Source: JAGDMJ01 sp963809695 (GTDB lineage: Bacteria; Bacteroidota; Ignavibacteria; UBA10030; UBA6906). From it: DNA of 64,000 bases. The stretch spans positions 558,001 through 622,000 of the forward strand of contig CAWEKI010000007.1 in assembly GCA_963809695.1 (NCBI GenBank). Direction: 5' to 3'. Shown in pieces: positions 26,779-35,893 of the stretch. The position numbers and the translations under genes were made by a program. Position 1 is the stretch's first letter. Each line of letters starts with the position of its first letter. Below the pieces are notes generated by a model. The model was given only the letters and a program-made list of their open reading frames with translations, made no database searches and had not been told where the DNA came from.

Positions 26779-26808
26779 TGGAACTCTGGTGGCGACATTG
26801 GAGTTCCA
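26779..26808. promoter_or_regulatory. Inverted repeat before the MGH1-like glycosidase
   Basis: Perfect 8-base arms (TGGAACTC / GAGTTCCA) with centres 22 bp apart, two helical turns, end 22 bp before the GTG start. The spacing suits a dimeric repressor or activator, but a hairpin affecting translation is also possible. Confidence 0.3.
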
Positions 26809-26830
26809 TGCTATCATCTGAGGTCCAACC

Positions 26831-29509
26831 GTGATTGCAGAATTGCGAAGGCTCAGGGGACCGCTGAAAGAGCGATCCGCATGGAAGTCGTGGGGGCCGT
26901 ATCTCTCCGAGCGCCAGTGGGGAACTGTACGGGAAGACTACAGCGCATCGGGAGACGCCTGGCATTATTTTCCGCATGACCACGCCCGCAGCCGGGCGTA
27001 TCGCTGGGGTGAAGACGGCATTGCGGGCATCTCCGACGAGAATCAGCTTCTCTGCTTCGCATTCGCGTTCTGGAATGGGCACGACCCGATTCTGAAGGAG
27101 CGCCTTTTCGGGCTCACGGGCCCGCAGGGAAATCACGGCGAGGACGTCAAAGAGCTTTACTATTATCTTGACAACACGCCGACGCATTCCTACATGCGTG
27201 CGCTCTATCGGTATCCTCACGAATACCCCTACCAGGTTCTCGTCGATGAAAATGCCCGGCGCACACGGGAGCAACCCGAGTATGAAGTGCTGGATACCGG
27301 CGTCTTCAACGATGGCAAGTATTTTGACCTCTCTATTGAATACGCAAAAGCGGCCCCGGACGACATTCTGATCCAATGCACCGCGACCAATCGGGCGCGG
27401 ACCCCTGCCCTGCTTCACATTGTCCCTCATCTCTGGTTTCGCAACACCTGGTCGTGGGGCCTTGATCCGTACCGGCCCCTGATCACGGCAGAGGGAGGAC
27501 ACCTGCGGGCCTCCCATAGCGCTCTCGGCACCCGATGGCTCGCCTGCGAGGAGGCGACGGTGCCGCTTTTCTGCGAGAACGAGACAAACGTTCGCCGATT
27601 GTTCGACGCTCCGACGGAGGCGAGGTACTTCAAAGACGGTATCAACGACTACATCACGGAGGAGCAGGCAGCGGCGGTAAACCCTGCACGGGAAGGAACC
27701 CGTGCTGCTGTCGATCATTCCCGCATCCTGTCTCCAGGGGATGCCTGGACTGTGCGCCTCCGCCTGGCCGGCGAAAAACCGGGTGCAGCCTTTTCTGGTT
27801 TTGACACTCTCCTTGCCCGACGAAGACGGGAGGCAGATGAGTTCTATGACGAGCTCTTTTCCACCCCTTCTTCTTCCGATGAGCGGCTCGTCCAGCGCCA
27901 GGCCATGGCCGGGCTGCTCTGGTCAAAACAGTATTATTGCTACGATGTTCGACAATGGTTGAACGGTGACCCGGCACTCCCTCCGCCTCCGGCAGAACGT
28001 TGGCACGGCAGAAACAACGATTGGCAACATCTGAACAATTCCGATGTCATTATCATGCCGGACAAATGGGAGTATCCATGGTACGCCGCCTGGGATCTGG
28101 CGTTCCACTGTGCGCTGCTTGCCAAGGCTGACCCTGAAAGCGCAAAGGAACAGCTTACACTTCTTATGCACGATTGGTATATGAGCCCCCAGGGCCAATT
28201 CCCGGCGTATGAATGGTCCTTCAACGATTCAAATCCCCCGCTCCAGGCCTGGGCAGCGCTGCATGTCTACGAGACAGACAAACAACTCAATGGAGGAATG
28301 GGGGACACGGCTTTCCTGCAGCAGATGTTCCATAAGCTTCTGTTGAACTTCACCTGGTGGGTCAATCGGAAGGATGCCGAGGGGCGCAACATTTTCCAGG
28401 GAGGATTCCTTGGACTGGATAACATCGGCGTGTTCGACCGCAGCAGCCCCATGCCGGGGGGAGGCTACATCGAGCAAACGGACGGAACCAGCTGGATGGC
28501 CACGTTCGCGCTGCATATGATGAGGATTGCTCTCACGCTTGCCGCCAAGCTGCCGGTGTACCAGGACCTCGCGACGAAATTCTTCGAACATTTCCTCTAC
28601 ATCGCCGGAGCAATGGCAAACATCGGCAAGACGGGCATCAATCTCTGGGATGATATGGATGAATTCTTCTACGACGTGCTCCGCTACCCTGACGGCAACA
28701 CGACTATGCTGAAAGTCCGGTCCGCGGTAGGACTAACCCCCCTTTTTGCCGTGGAAGTACTCGACTCGGAGCTCCTGTCTGCCGTACCAGAATTTGCCGG
28801 ACGGATGCAGTGGTTTCTTGATTATCGCCCGGACCTGGCACAACTTGTCTCACACTGGCGTGTCCCGGGGTCTGGGGACACACGATTGCTGTCGCTCCTC
28901 CGGGGGCACCGTATGAAGCGCATCCTTGCTCGTATGCTGGATGAATCGGAGTTTCTCTCTCCCCATGGAGTCCGTGCACTCTCGCGGTTTCATCAAGATC
29001 ACCCGTTCGTACTGAATGCTTCCGGGCAAACGCTCACCGTGGATTATGAGCCCGGAGAGGCCAGGACCAAACTGTACGGGGGCAACTCCAATTGGCGTGG
29101 ACCTGTCTGGATGCCGTTGAACTATATGATCATTGAATCGCTGCGCAAATTCCATCAATATTATGGGGATGACTTTCTGATCGAATACCCGACGAATTCC
29201 GGCACGCACCTCACAATAAAGGAGGTGGCAGACGAACTTGCGCGGCGCGTCTCAAGCCTCTATTTGAAGGACTCACGCGGCGTCCGCGCGGCACAAGGCT
29301 CGAACACGCAACTGCAGGACGATCCCAAGGGTCAGGATCATCTTCTCTTCTTCGAATACTTCCACGGAGAGACAGGAGCCGGCCTGGGAGCCTCGCATCA
29401 GACGGGGTGGACCGCACTCGTTGCCGATATCATTGAGGGGCGGACAAAACGCAGTGCAAAAGCCCAAAGGCCGGCAAGGTCCGGCTCTCAACGGCGGAAA
29501 TCATATTGA
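26831..29509 (+). CDS. MGH1-like (GH63-related) glycoside hydrolase
   Basis: An 892-residue cytoplasmic protein without a signal peptide. The GTG start has GAGG seven bases upstream. An all-beta N-terminal half (WKSWGPYLSERQWGTVREDY, YRWGEDGIAGISD) is followed by an (alpha/alpha)6-toroid (AWDLAFHCALLAKADPE, FLGLDNIGVFDRSS, GNSNWRGPVWMPLNYMI), as in large proteins related to GH63 mannosyl-oligosaccharide glucosidase. In bacteria these act on alpha-glucosidic links of small glycosides such as glucosylglycerate or mannosylglycerate. The exact substrate cannot be read here. The stop overlaps a possible TTG start of the propeller kinase gene, so the two may be translated together. Confidence 0.85.
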   Translation: MIAELRRLRGPLKERSAWKSWGPYLSERQWGTVREDYSASGDAWHYFPHDHARSRAYRWGEDGIAGISDENQLLCFAFAFWNGHDPILKERLFGLTGPQGNHGEDVKELYYYLDNTPTHSYMRALYRYPHEYPYQVLVDENARRTREQPEYEVLDTGVFNDGKYFDLSIEYAKAAPDDILIQCTATNRARTPALLHIVPHLWFRNTWSWGLDPYRPLITAEGGHLRASHSALGTRWLACEEATVPLFCENETNVRRLFDAPTEARYFKDGINDYITEEQAAAVNPAREGTRAAVDHSRILSPGDAWTVRLRLAGEKPGAAFSGFDTLLARRRREADEFYDELFSTPSSSDERLVQRQAMAGLLWSKQYYCYDVRQWLNGDPALPPPPAERWHGRNNDWQHLNNSDVIIMPDKWEYPWYAAWDLAFHCALLAKADPESAKEQLTLLMHDWYMSPQGQFPAYEWSFNDSNPPLQAWAALHVYETDKQLNGGMGDTAFLQQMFHKLLLNFTWWVNRKDAEGRNIFQGGFLGLDNIGVFDRSSPMPGGGYIEQTDGTSWMATFALHMMRIALTLAAKLPVYQDLATKFFEHFLYIAGAMANIGKTGINLWDDMDEFFYDVLRYPDGNTTMLKVRSAVGLTPLFAVEVLDSELLSAVPEFAGRMQWFLDYRPDLAQLVSHWRVPGSGDTRLLSLLRGHRMKRILARMLDESEFLSPHGVRALSRFHQDHPFVLNASGQTLTVDYEPGEARTKLYGGNSNWRGPVWMPLNYMIIESLRKFHQYYGDDFLIEYPTNSGTHLTIKEVADELARRVSSLYLKDSRGVRAAQGSNTQLQDDPKGQDHLLFFEYFHGETGAGLGASHQTGWTALVADIIEGRTKRSAKAQRPARSGSQRRKSY

Positions 29510-29517
29510 CACAGTTC

Positions 29518-32500
29518 ATGCCATCTCGTATATTGACCGCTGTTTGCTGTATCTCCATGGCGGTGCTCCCACACCTGAGAGGCAACGCCCAACCTGCCGC
29601 TGTACGTTTCCATCACCTGCCGTCCGACCTGGGCTTGTCCCAATCGAATATTCAGTGCATAGCACAAGACCGTATCGGCTTTCTCTGGTTCGGAACGGAA
29701 GACGGGCTCAACAGATACGACGGATACCGATTCACCGTGTACCGCCACAACCCTGCCGATTCCTTTTCCATATCAGACAACTACATCTGGCGGCTCCTGC
29801 AGAGCAACAGCGGCGATCTATGGATTGGCACGCTGAAAGGGGGACTGGTCCGCTACGAGGTCTCTACTGCCAGATTCATCTCCTATCGGAATGACCCGGG
29901 TGATACCGCGAGTCTCAGCAACGACAATGTGACGGCCCTGTTTGAAGATGCCCATGGAACGCTCTGGGTCGGAACCTGGGGGGGTGGACTATGCCGACTC
30001 GATTCAGGGTCTGCCCTGTTTGTCCGGTACCGCCATGACCCGAACATCCCCGGCAGCCTCCTGAGCAACTTCGTCTCGTCTATAACGGAAGATGCCAGCG
30101 GCAACCTCTGGGTGGGAACGTGGGAAGGTCTCAGCGAACTCGACGCGGCACGGAATAGCTTCACCAGCTTCACCTGCAATCCCGGAGATTCGACGACTCT
30201 GTGCAGCAACATGATCTGGGATCTTCAGATCGACAGCCACCAATTGTTGTGGATCGCAACGCGTGATGGGTTGGACCGCTACGATCCAACCCGCAAAGCC
30301 TTCACGCATTTCCGGCATAACGCAGACGACCCCACGAGTCTCAGTAGCAATAACATTGCCTGCGTACTGGAAGATAGCAGAGGCGGACTCTGGGTGGGGA
30401 CGTTCGAGGGAGGTGTCTGCCGGTTCATTCCGGACAGACGCACATGGACCAACTTCCGGGGCGGGACAAACCCTGCTGCCGGGCCCATCAGGAATGATGT
30501 TCTCTCTATGACCGAAGACCGATCAGGGGCGATCTGGTTTGGGACGAGCGGGGGCATCTCCTGCTATGATGCCCACGCTGACAAATTCTTTCAATACAGC
30601 ACGCTGCCAAACGACCCTCCGGGTTTCTTGAATATCAGGAGTATCGCGCAAAGCGCGGGCGGAGGGGTCTGGATCGGAATGAATGGGGAAGGCGTCAGGA
30701 ATCTTGACAGGCGTTTCAGAGCAACCCGGACATACGGACGCAGAGCAGGGAATGAGAATGGGTTGATCAGCGACCAGGTTCTCTCGGTACGAGAGCAGCA
30801 CGACGGATCATTGTGGATCGGCACGCTGGGGCACGGCCTGGACCATGTGCCTCTTCATGGAAGCCGGTTCGTCCACTATATGCACGATCCCGCGAACCCG
30901 CGGTCACTCTCCGACAACACGGTGATTGCTCTTGTCGAAGACCGGCATGGCGCCATGTGGGCCGGAACGAACGGCGGCGGGCTGGATCGATTTGATCCGG
31001 CGCGCAAGGGATTTGTTCACTATCGATTCTCCGCGTCGCCCGGCTCTCTTGGCGGGAACTGGATATGGTCGCTCTTCGTCGACAGCAAAGGGACGCTCTG
31101 GGTGGGCACGTGGACGAGAGGTCTCTACCGGTTCGACGAACCCACAGACCGGTTTGAAGCATTTGTCAGCAACCCGGCAGACAGCACCAGCCTGAGCAAT
31201 AACTCCGTGCTCTGTATCTCCGAAACCAAAGATGGATTATTGTGGATCGGGACACATGGCGGAGGACTCAACCGCTTCGATCCGACCACGAAAAGATTCC
31301 ATGCATTTGCGGAAAGCAACGGCTTGCCCAACAATGTCGTTGTGGGCATCCTGCCGGATGACCGCGGGAACCTCTGGTTGAGCACCAACCACGGCATGTC
31401 GCGGTTCACTCCTTCTACGGGGAGGTTCAGAAACTTCGATGTCGATGACGGACTGCAGGGTAATGAATTCGACCATGGAGCATACTGCAGGATGCCTGAT
31501 GGAACCATGCTCTTCGGAGGGATATCCGGGTTGAACATCTTCCACCCGGACAGTATTCGGGATAACACCTTCGTTCCACCCGTCGTCCTCACCGGATTCT
31601 TCGTCTTTGACAAGCCCGTTGCGTTGCCACGCCCGGTCTACATGACGGACGACATCCACCTCTCCCATACGGAGAACTTTTTCTCGCTCAGTTTTGTCGC
31701 GCTGAATTACTCTGCATCGAAGAAAAACGAGTACAAGTACAAGCTGGAGGGGTTGGACCCGGACTGGGTGAGAGCGGGCACGCGCGGCCTTGCCTACTAC
31801 ACGAACGTTCCACCCGGGACATACGTGTTCCGCGTGAAAGGATCGAACAACGACGGCGTGTGGAATGACGCCGGCGCACAACTCACCCTGGTCATCGAAC
31901 CGCCGTTCTGGGGTACCGCCTGGTTCAGGACATTCACGGGCGGGGCCTTTCTTGCACTCCTCCTTGCCCTGTACGGCATGCGGGTGCACCGATGGGAACG
32001 CGAACGACGGGTCCAGCAGGACTTCTCGCTCCAGCTCATGCAGTCACAGGAGAATGAACGGAAGCGTATTGCCGGTGAGCTCCACGACAGCCTGGTTCAA
32101 AACCTGTTGATCGTAAAGAACCGCTCTCTTCTCGGCCAGCAGGCGAGCCATGATCCCGGGCGCGCATCAAAGGAGTTCTCGGAGATCACCGCGGTCATCA
32201 GCAACGCCATCAACGAAGTGCGGGAGATCGCCCACAACCTCCGGCCCTACCAACTCGACAGGCTTGGGCTGACGAGGGCATTGACGTCATTGGCCGAGAC
32301 GATGAGCGCCTCGTCGTCAACCATCTTCACCCCGGCCATTGAGAACGTCGACGCGCTGTTCACGCCGGATGCAAGCATCCTCGTGTACCGTGTTGTCCAG
32401 GAGGCCGTGAACAATATCCTCAGGCATGCCGGTGCAACCGAGGCTTCCATCGCCATCAGGAAGCTCTCCCGTGCCGTCGAGATCGTCGTCCAGGATAACG

Positions 32501-32652
32501 GAAAAGGGCTGCCTGATGCTCCACGGAGGGCAAGCGGCTTTGGGCTGAGCAGCATAGAGCAGCGCGTCCGCATGCTGGACGGTGCCCTTTTCATTAGTTC
32601 TTCTCCCGAAAAGGGAACGACCCTTACCATCACACTCCCTGTCCACCCATGA
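29518..32652 (+). CDS. Propeller sensor histidine kinase (Reg_prop/Y_Y_Y/HisKA_3)
   Basis: The ATG at 29518 gives 1044 residues; a TTG at 29506 overlapping the previous stop is the alternative start. Signal peptide to GNAQPA. About twelve propeller blades (GLSQSNIQCIAQDRIGFLWF, GTLWVGT) span ~30-660, then a Y_Y_Y domain (YKYKLEGLDPDW, VKGSNNDGVWN), one membrane segment (GGAFLALLLALYGM) and a NarX-like kinase core: HisKA_3 with the phospho-His in IAGELHDSLVQNLL, and HATPase with EAVNNILRHA, DNGKGLP and GFGLSSIEQRV. It senses an outer ligand, perhaps a glycan given the adjoining glycosidase gene. It overlaps the LuxR-type regulator gene by 4 bp and should phosphorylate it. Confidence 0.92.
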   Translation: MPSRILTAVCCISMAVLPHLRGNAQPAAVRFHHLPSDLGLSQSNIQCIAQDRIGFLWFGTEDGLNRYDGYRFTVYRHNPADSFSISDNYIWRLLQSNSGDLWIGTLKGGLVRYEVSTARFISYRNDPGDTASLSNDNVTALFEDAHGTLWVGTWGGGLCRLDSGSALFVRYRHDPNIPGSLLSNFVSSITEDASGNLWVGTWEGLSELDAARNSFTSFTCNPGDSTTLCSNMIWDLQIDSHQLLWIATRDGLDRYDPTRKAFTHFRHNADDPTSLSSNNIACVLEDSRGGLWVGTFEGGVCRFIPDRRTWTNFRGGTNPAAGPIRNDVLSMTEDRSGAIWFGTSGGISCYDAHADKFFQYSTLPNDPPGFLNIRSIAQSAGGGVWIGMNGEGVRNLDRRFRATRTYGRRAGNENGLISDQVLSVREQHDGSLWIGTLGHGLDHVPLHGSRFVHYMHDPANPRSLSDNTVIALVEDRHGAMWAGTNGGGLDRFDPARKGFVHYRFSASPGSLGGNWIWSLFVDSKGTLWVGTWTRGLYRFDEPTDRFEAFVSNPADSTSLSNNSVLCISETKDGLLWIGTHGGGLNRFDPTTKRFHAFAESNGLPNNVVVGILPDDRGNLWLSTNHGMSRFTPSTGRFRNFDVDDGLQGNEFDHGAYCRMPDGTMLFGGISGLNIFHPDSIRDNTFVPPVVLTGFFVFDKPVALPRPVYMTDDIHLSHTENFFSLSFVALNYSASKKNEYKYKLEGLDPDWVRAGTRGLAYYTNVPPGTYVFRVKGSNNDGVWNDAGAQLTLVIEPPFWGTAWFRTFTGGAFLALLLALYGMRVHRWERERRVQQDFSLQLMQSQENERKRIAGELHDSLVQNLLIVKNRSLLGQQASHDPGRASKEFSEITAVISNAINEVREIAHNLRPYQLDRLGLTRALTSLAETMSASSSTIFTPAIENVDALFTPDASILVYRVVQEAVNNILRHAGATEASIAIRKLSRAVEIVVQDNGKGLPDAPRRASGFGLSSIEQRVRMLDGALFISSSPEKGTTLTITLPVHP

Positions 32653-33305
32653 CCTCATCCGTCTCCATCATCATTGCCGAAGACCACCCGCTGTTTCGCA
32701 AAGGGCTAAGCGATGCCATCAGGGAAGATGTAACGCTGCACCTCGCAGGGGAAGCGGACAACGGCACGAAAGCCCTCGAACTTATTGAAGAGCATTCTCC
32801 GGATGTGGCCCTTCTGGACATTGACATGCCGGGAATGAGTGGCCTGCAGGTCGCCCGTACCGTTCAGCAGAAGAACCTCTTTGTCGCCATCATCATCCTG
32901 ACGATCTACAAGGAAGAGGACATGTTCAACGAGGCAATGGATGCGGGTGTCCGCGGCTACGTGCTGAAGGAGACCGCCGTCATCGATCTGCTGGACGCCA
33001 TTAAGACGGTCACAATGGGGAAGTACTATTTCAGCCCCTCCATTTCGGGCTACCTCGTGAGCCGGAGCAAACGTGCAAAAGAATTGCTCGGTCACAAACC
33101 CAGCCTCCACAACCTCACCCCGGCCGAGCAACGCATCCTGAAGCTGATTGCCCAGAGCAAGACCAGCAAAGAGATTGCCGATTCGCTCTACATCAGTTAT
33201 CGGACTGTCGAAGCACACCGTACCAACATTGCCACCAAGCTGAATCTCCACGGCCCGCACAACCTTTTGAAGTTCGCCATCGAGCACAAATCCTCGCTGG
33301 GCTGA
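32649..33305 (+). CDS. NarL/LuxR-family response regulator
   Basis: A 218-residue two-domain regulator. The receiver (1-120) has E11-D12, phospho-acceptor D57 (LLDIDMPGMSG) and the Lys of LKET. The LuxR-type HTH (~150-213) reads LTPAEQRILKLIAQSKTSKE, then SYRTVEAHRTNIATKL. The start overlaps the stop of the propeller kinase (ATGA), so the two form a pair. Its targets may be the flanking glycosidase and the outer-membrane gene block that follows. A perfect hairpin lies 30 bp downstream. Confidence 0.92.
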   Translation: MTSSVSIIIAEDHPLFRKGLSDAIREDVTLHLAGEADNGTKALELIEEHSPDVALLDIDMPGMSGLQVARTVQQKNLFVAIIILTIYKEEDMFNEAMDAGVRGYVLKETAVIDLLDAIKTVTMGKYYFSPSISGYLVSRSKRAKELLGHKPSLHNLTPAEQRILKLIAQSKTSKEIADSLYISYRTVEAHRTNIATKLNLHGPHNLLKFAIEHKSSLG

Positions 33306-33334
33306 GTTTACCCTCCCGCCAACTGCTGTTATCA

Positions 33335-33360
33335 CCGCATACGTGTTCATACGTATGCGG
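33335..33360 (+). terminator. Perfect 10-bp hairpin after the two-component pair
   Basis: CCGCATACGT and ACGTATGCGG pair perfectly around the loop GTTCAT, then GGGTTTACG. It lies 30 bp after the regulator stop and probably ends that transcript. Confidence 0.65.
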
Positions 33361-33407
33361 GTTTACGTGTCTCCCTCTATGGTTATCCTTCTCCCGCTGG
33401 TGTATCC

Positions 33408-33782
33408 TTGAACGTCAATCTGTTCGTCGCTACCAACGTGAGGCTTGTGACACTTATTGTGGAAGATAACGCCGCGATGCGCGCGACCATTCGATCGATG
33501 CTGTATGGGGTCGAATCCGACTTCTGTGAATGCAGCGACGGCAAGGATGCCCTGGAGATGTACAGATCCTGTCTTCCCCGCATCGTACTCATGGACGTGC
33601 GCATGAAGCATCTCGACGGCATCACTGCAACAAGACAGATTCTTGCCTCCTTCCCGGATGCACGCGTTATCATCGTCACGGAGTATGATGACCCCGCGCT
33701 GCGGAAGGAAGCGCAGGAGGCCGGTGCCGTGGCCTTCGTGCGCAAGGATGATCTCTCGAATCTTCATGCGCATTTTGCTTGA
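33408..33782 (+). CDS. Single-domain response regulator
   Basis: A ~120-residue receiver with no output domain (VTLIVEDNAAMRATIRSML, phospho-acceptor Asp in IVLMDVRMKHLDG, KDD near the end). There is no ATG start: the frame offers TTG at 33408 or GTG at 33438, the latter just before the first strand, and neither has a clear SD, so expression may be weak or the start misread. It differs from its neighbour in having no DNA-binding part. It is followed after ~50 bp by outer-membrane protein genes on the same strand. The partner kinase is unknown. Confidence 0.75.
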   Translation: MNVNLFVATNVRLVTLIVEDNAAMRATIRSMLYGVESDFCECSDGKDALEMYRSCLPRIVLMDVRMKHLDGITATRQILASFPDARVIIVTEYDDPALRKEAQEAGAVAFVRKDDLSNLHAHFA

Positions 33783-33830
33783 TGGGGGTTGAAGCCCCCG
33801 GGTTACTCTGTTCATTTCCAACGACGTGCG

Positions 33831-35885
33831 ATGCGGCGATTCTTTGTGCTACTGATAGCAACAGGGATGCTCGTGCCGATGGCAACTGCTCAGGATCTGT
33901 CCGCGACGATCAAGGACGAAGGGGAGTGGGTTCCAAGATTTCACGATCTTGCATTCACCCTCAGCCGCCCGCTCTCCCCTGGCGAGCACCTCGCACTCGT
34001 GGTCGGCACGACGGACGTGTCGGATCTCTGCATCATGCACGGGGACACGCTGCTCTATCAGCCCCGCACGGTTCCACTCCCCTCGGGCTCGCTTCCCATC
34101 GTCTTATCGGTGGTCACTCCTGACGGGGCGTGGAAGACCGTCGGTGAGTTTTCTGTGAATATTCTTACTGCTGCCGCGCTCGAAAAAACCGCGATCACAC
34201 CTACGCTGTCTCTTGCAAATAAAGGCCAGCCCGCCGAAGATCACTTTCCCGATGGCATTGGGGGAGGACGAAGTACCTTTCAGGAGTTGAACGGACAGCT
34301 TGCATTGAATATGGAGGCTGAACGGAGCGGATTTCATGCCGGGCTGAGTTTCAGCCTCATCGGGGTGTCGTACAGACAGGAAGCTATCCGGTTCGCCGAG
34401 AAAAGAGACGATGCGGCGAAAATCGACCTTTCAAGTTACCTGGTTGAAGCCCGGACCAGCCACACAACGCTCTCCCTGGGCCATATCAGTCACGGACGGG
34501 AGCGCCATCTGCTGAACGGTTTCGCCAGCCGAGGGATCTCCGGGTCAGTTGTCCTGGCTTCATTCGCCGATCTCTCGGCGGCGGCCCTCAACGGGACGAA
34601 CATCGTCGGATGGGACAACTTCACCGGCCTCGACAACCCGAACCATCGCATTTACAGCGGAACCCTCGGCCTCGAGATACTTCCCTCCACCCCCGGGGCA
34701 GTCCGCATTGAAGGATCATACGTTCAGGGCTCCCAGCTCCCGCTCTCGAATTTCAACCAGGGACAGATCACCGACGCGGAGAAGAGCGAGGGCGGGGCCG
34801 TCCGCCTGCTGCTTGCGGACCCGGGGCGGGGCATCAGACTCGACGCCGGTCTCGCCAAGACCCGGTTTACCAATCCTCAAGTCCCCTTTGCGGCGGACGC
34901 AATAGGCATCGTTCCCACCCAGCCAACAACGCGCCAGGCCCGTTACGCCGACCTCTCCTGGGATGTCCTCCGGAACGAAATGCTATTCAATGTCTTGCCG
35001 GCGCGTTTGAATCTGGGATTCCGACACGAGCGCGTTGAACCGCTCTACCGTGCTGTTGGTGCATCGGTGCGGTCCGACATTCTCCAGAACACCTACGAGG
35101 CGCACACAGGCATCGGCCCGCTCCAAATGGACGCAACGCACCTCCGTTCGGAGGACAATCTCGCAGACCTCCCCTCCGCGCTCAAAACCAAGACGAGCCA
35201 GACGGGGTTCAACGCCATCTTCTCTCCTCTTGTCTTGCCGGGTGTCCTCCCTTCCTGGATCCCGATGCTGTCCTATGCATTGAACACGACACATCAATTC
35301 GGCGTCAGCACCCCCACCAACAGTGACTTCACTCCTACTCGCGTCCCGGATCAGGTTACCACGTCGCAAACAGGCGGGATTGAATGGCAGGTGAATCGTC
35401 TGAGGGCAGGATACCGGGGAACGTACACGTTGCAGGATAACCGGCAGACGGGAAGAGAGAATGCGGATGTGGTCAACCGGACTCACGCCCTGAGCTTTGC
35501 CGTCTCCCCCCTCTCACAGCTGGCGATGACGGTCGAGGGCTCCCTGGAATCGTTGGAGGATTTAGCAACCAGCATCGTGATCCGGACGAATCGGATCAGT
35601 CTCGGGCTTTCCACGCTGCTCTTCCCGGGCGCCAACACGAACATCAATGGTTCACTCTCAACATCGAAGAACAGCGACCACTCAAACTCGCAGAAGCAGG
35701 CCTCCTTCTCGATTGAAACGTCCTATTCGTTCGATCTCTCTCGCTCCTTCGTGTTCAACTGGCGCGGGCAGCTGTTTCTGCGCTACGGGTGGAATGAGGC
35801 GCTGTCACTGAACCCCGTGTTTGACCTGCGTTCCCTGACACGAACCTGGGTCATTTCAACCGGGATATCCTTCAATGTATTCTGA
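33831..35885 (+). CDS. Probable outer-membrane beta-barrel protein
   Basis: A 684-residue exported protein. The chosen start gives signal peptide MRRFFVLLIATGMLV to ATAQDL; the frame extends 14 codons further up without an SD. Residues ~20-110 look like a small beta domain. From ~140 on, the sequence is alternating amphipathic strands with short turns (SFSLIGVSYRQEAIRF, TLSLGHISHGRERHLL) and ends in an aromatic residue (ISFNVF), the signature of a barrel. I do not recognise a family. Its stop is 8 bp before the next gene, so it is probably co-transcribed with the two unknown secreted proteins that follow. Confidence 0.7.
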   Translation: MRRFFVLLIATGMLVPMATAQDLSATIKDEGEWVPRFHDLAFTLSRPLSPGEHLALVVGTTDVSDLCIMHGDTLLYQPRTVPLPSGSLPIVLSVVTPDGAWKTVGEFSVNILTAAALEKTAITPTLSLANKGQPAEDHFPDGIGGGRSTFQELNGQLALNMEAERSGFHAGLSFSLIGVSYRQEAIRFAEKRDDAAKIDLSSYLVEARTSHTTLSLGHISHGRERHLLNGFASRGISGSVVLASFADLSAAALNGTNIVGWDNFTGLDNPNHRIYSGTLGLEILPSTPGAVRIEGSYVQGSQLPLSNFNQGQITDAEKSEGGAVRLLLADPGRGIRLDAGLAKTRFTNPQVPFAADAIGIVPTQPTTRQARYADLSWDVLRNEMLFNVLPARLNLGFRHERVEPLYRAVGASVRSDILQNTYEAHTGIGPLQMDATHLRSEDNLADLPSALKTKTSQTGFNAIFSPLVLPGVLPSWIPMLSYALNTTHQFGVSTPTNSDFTPTRVPDQVTTSQTGGIEWQVNRLRAGYRGTYTLQDNRQTGRENADVVNRTHALSFAVSPLSQLAMTVEGSLESLEDLATSIVIRTNRISLGLSTLLFPGANTNINGSLSTSKNSDHSNSQKQASFSIETSYSFDLSRSFVFNWRGQLFLRYGWNEALSLNPVFDLRSLTRTWVISTGISFNVF

Positions 35886-35893
35886 GAACTGAA

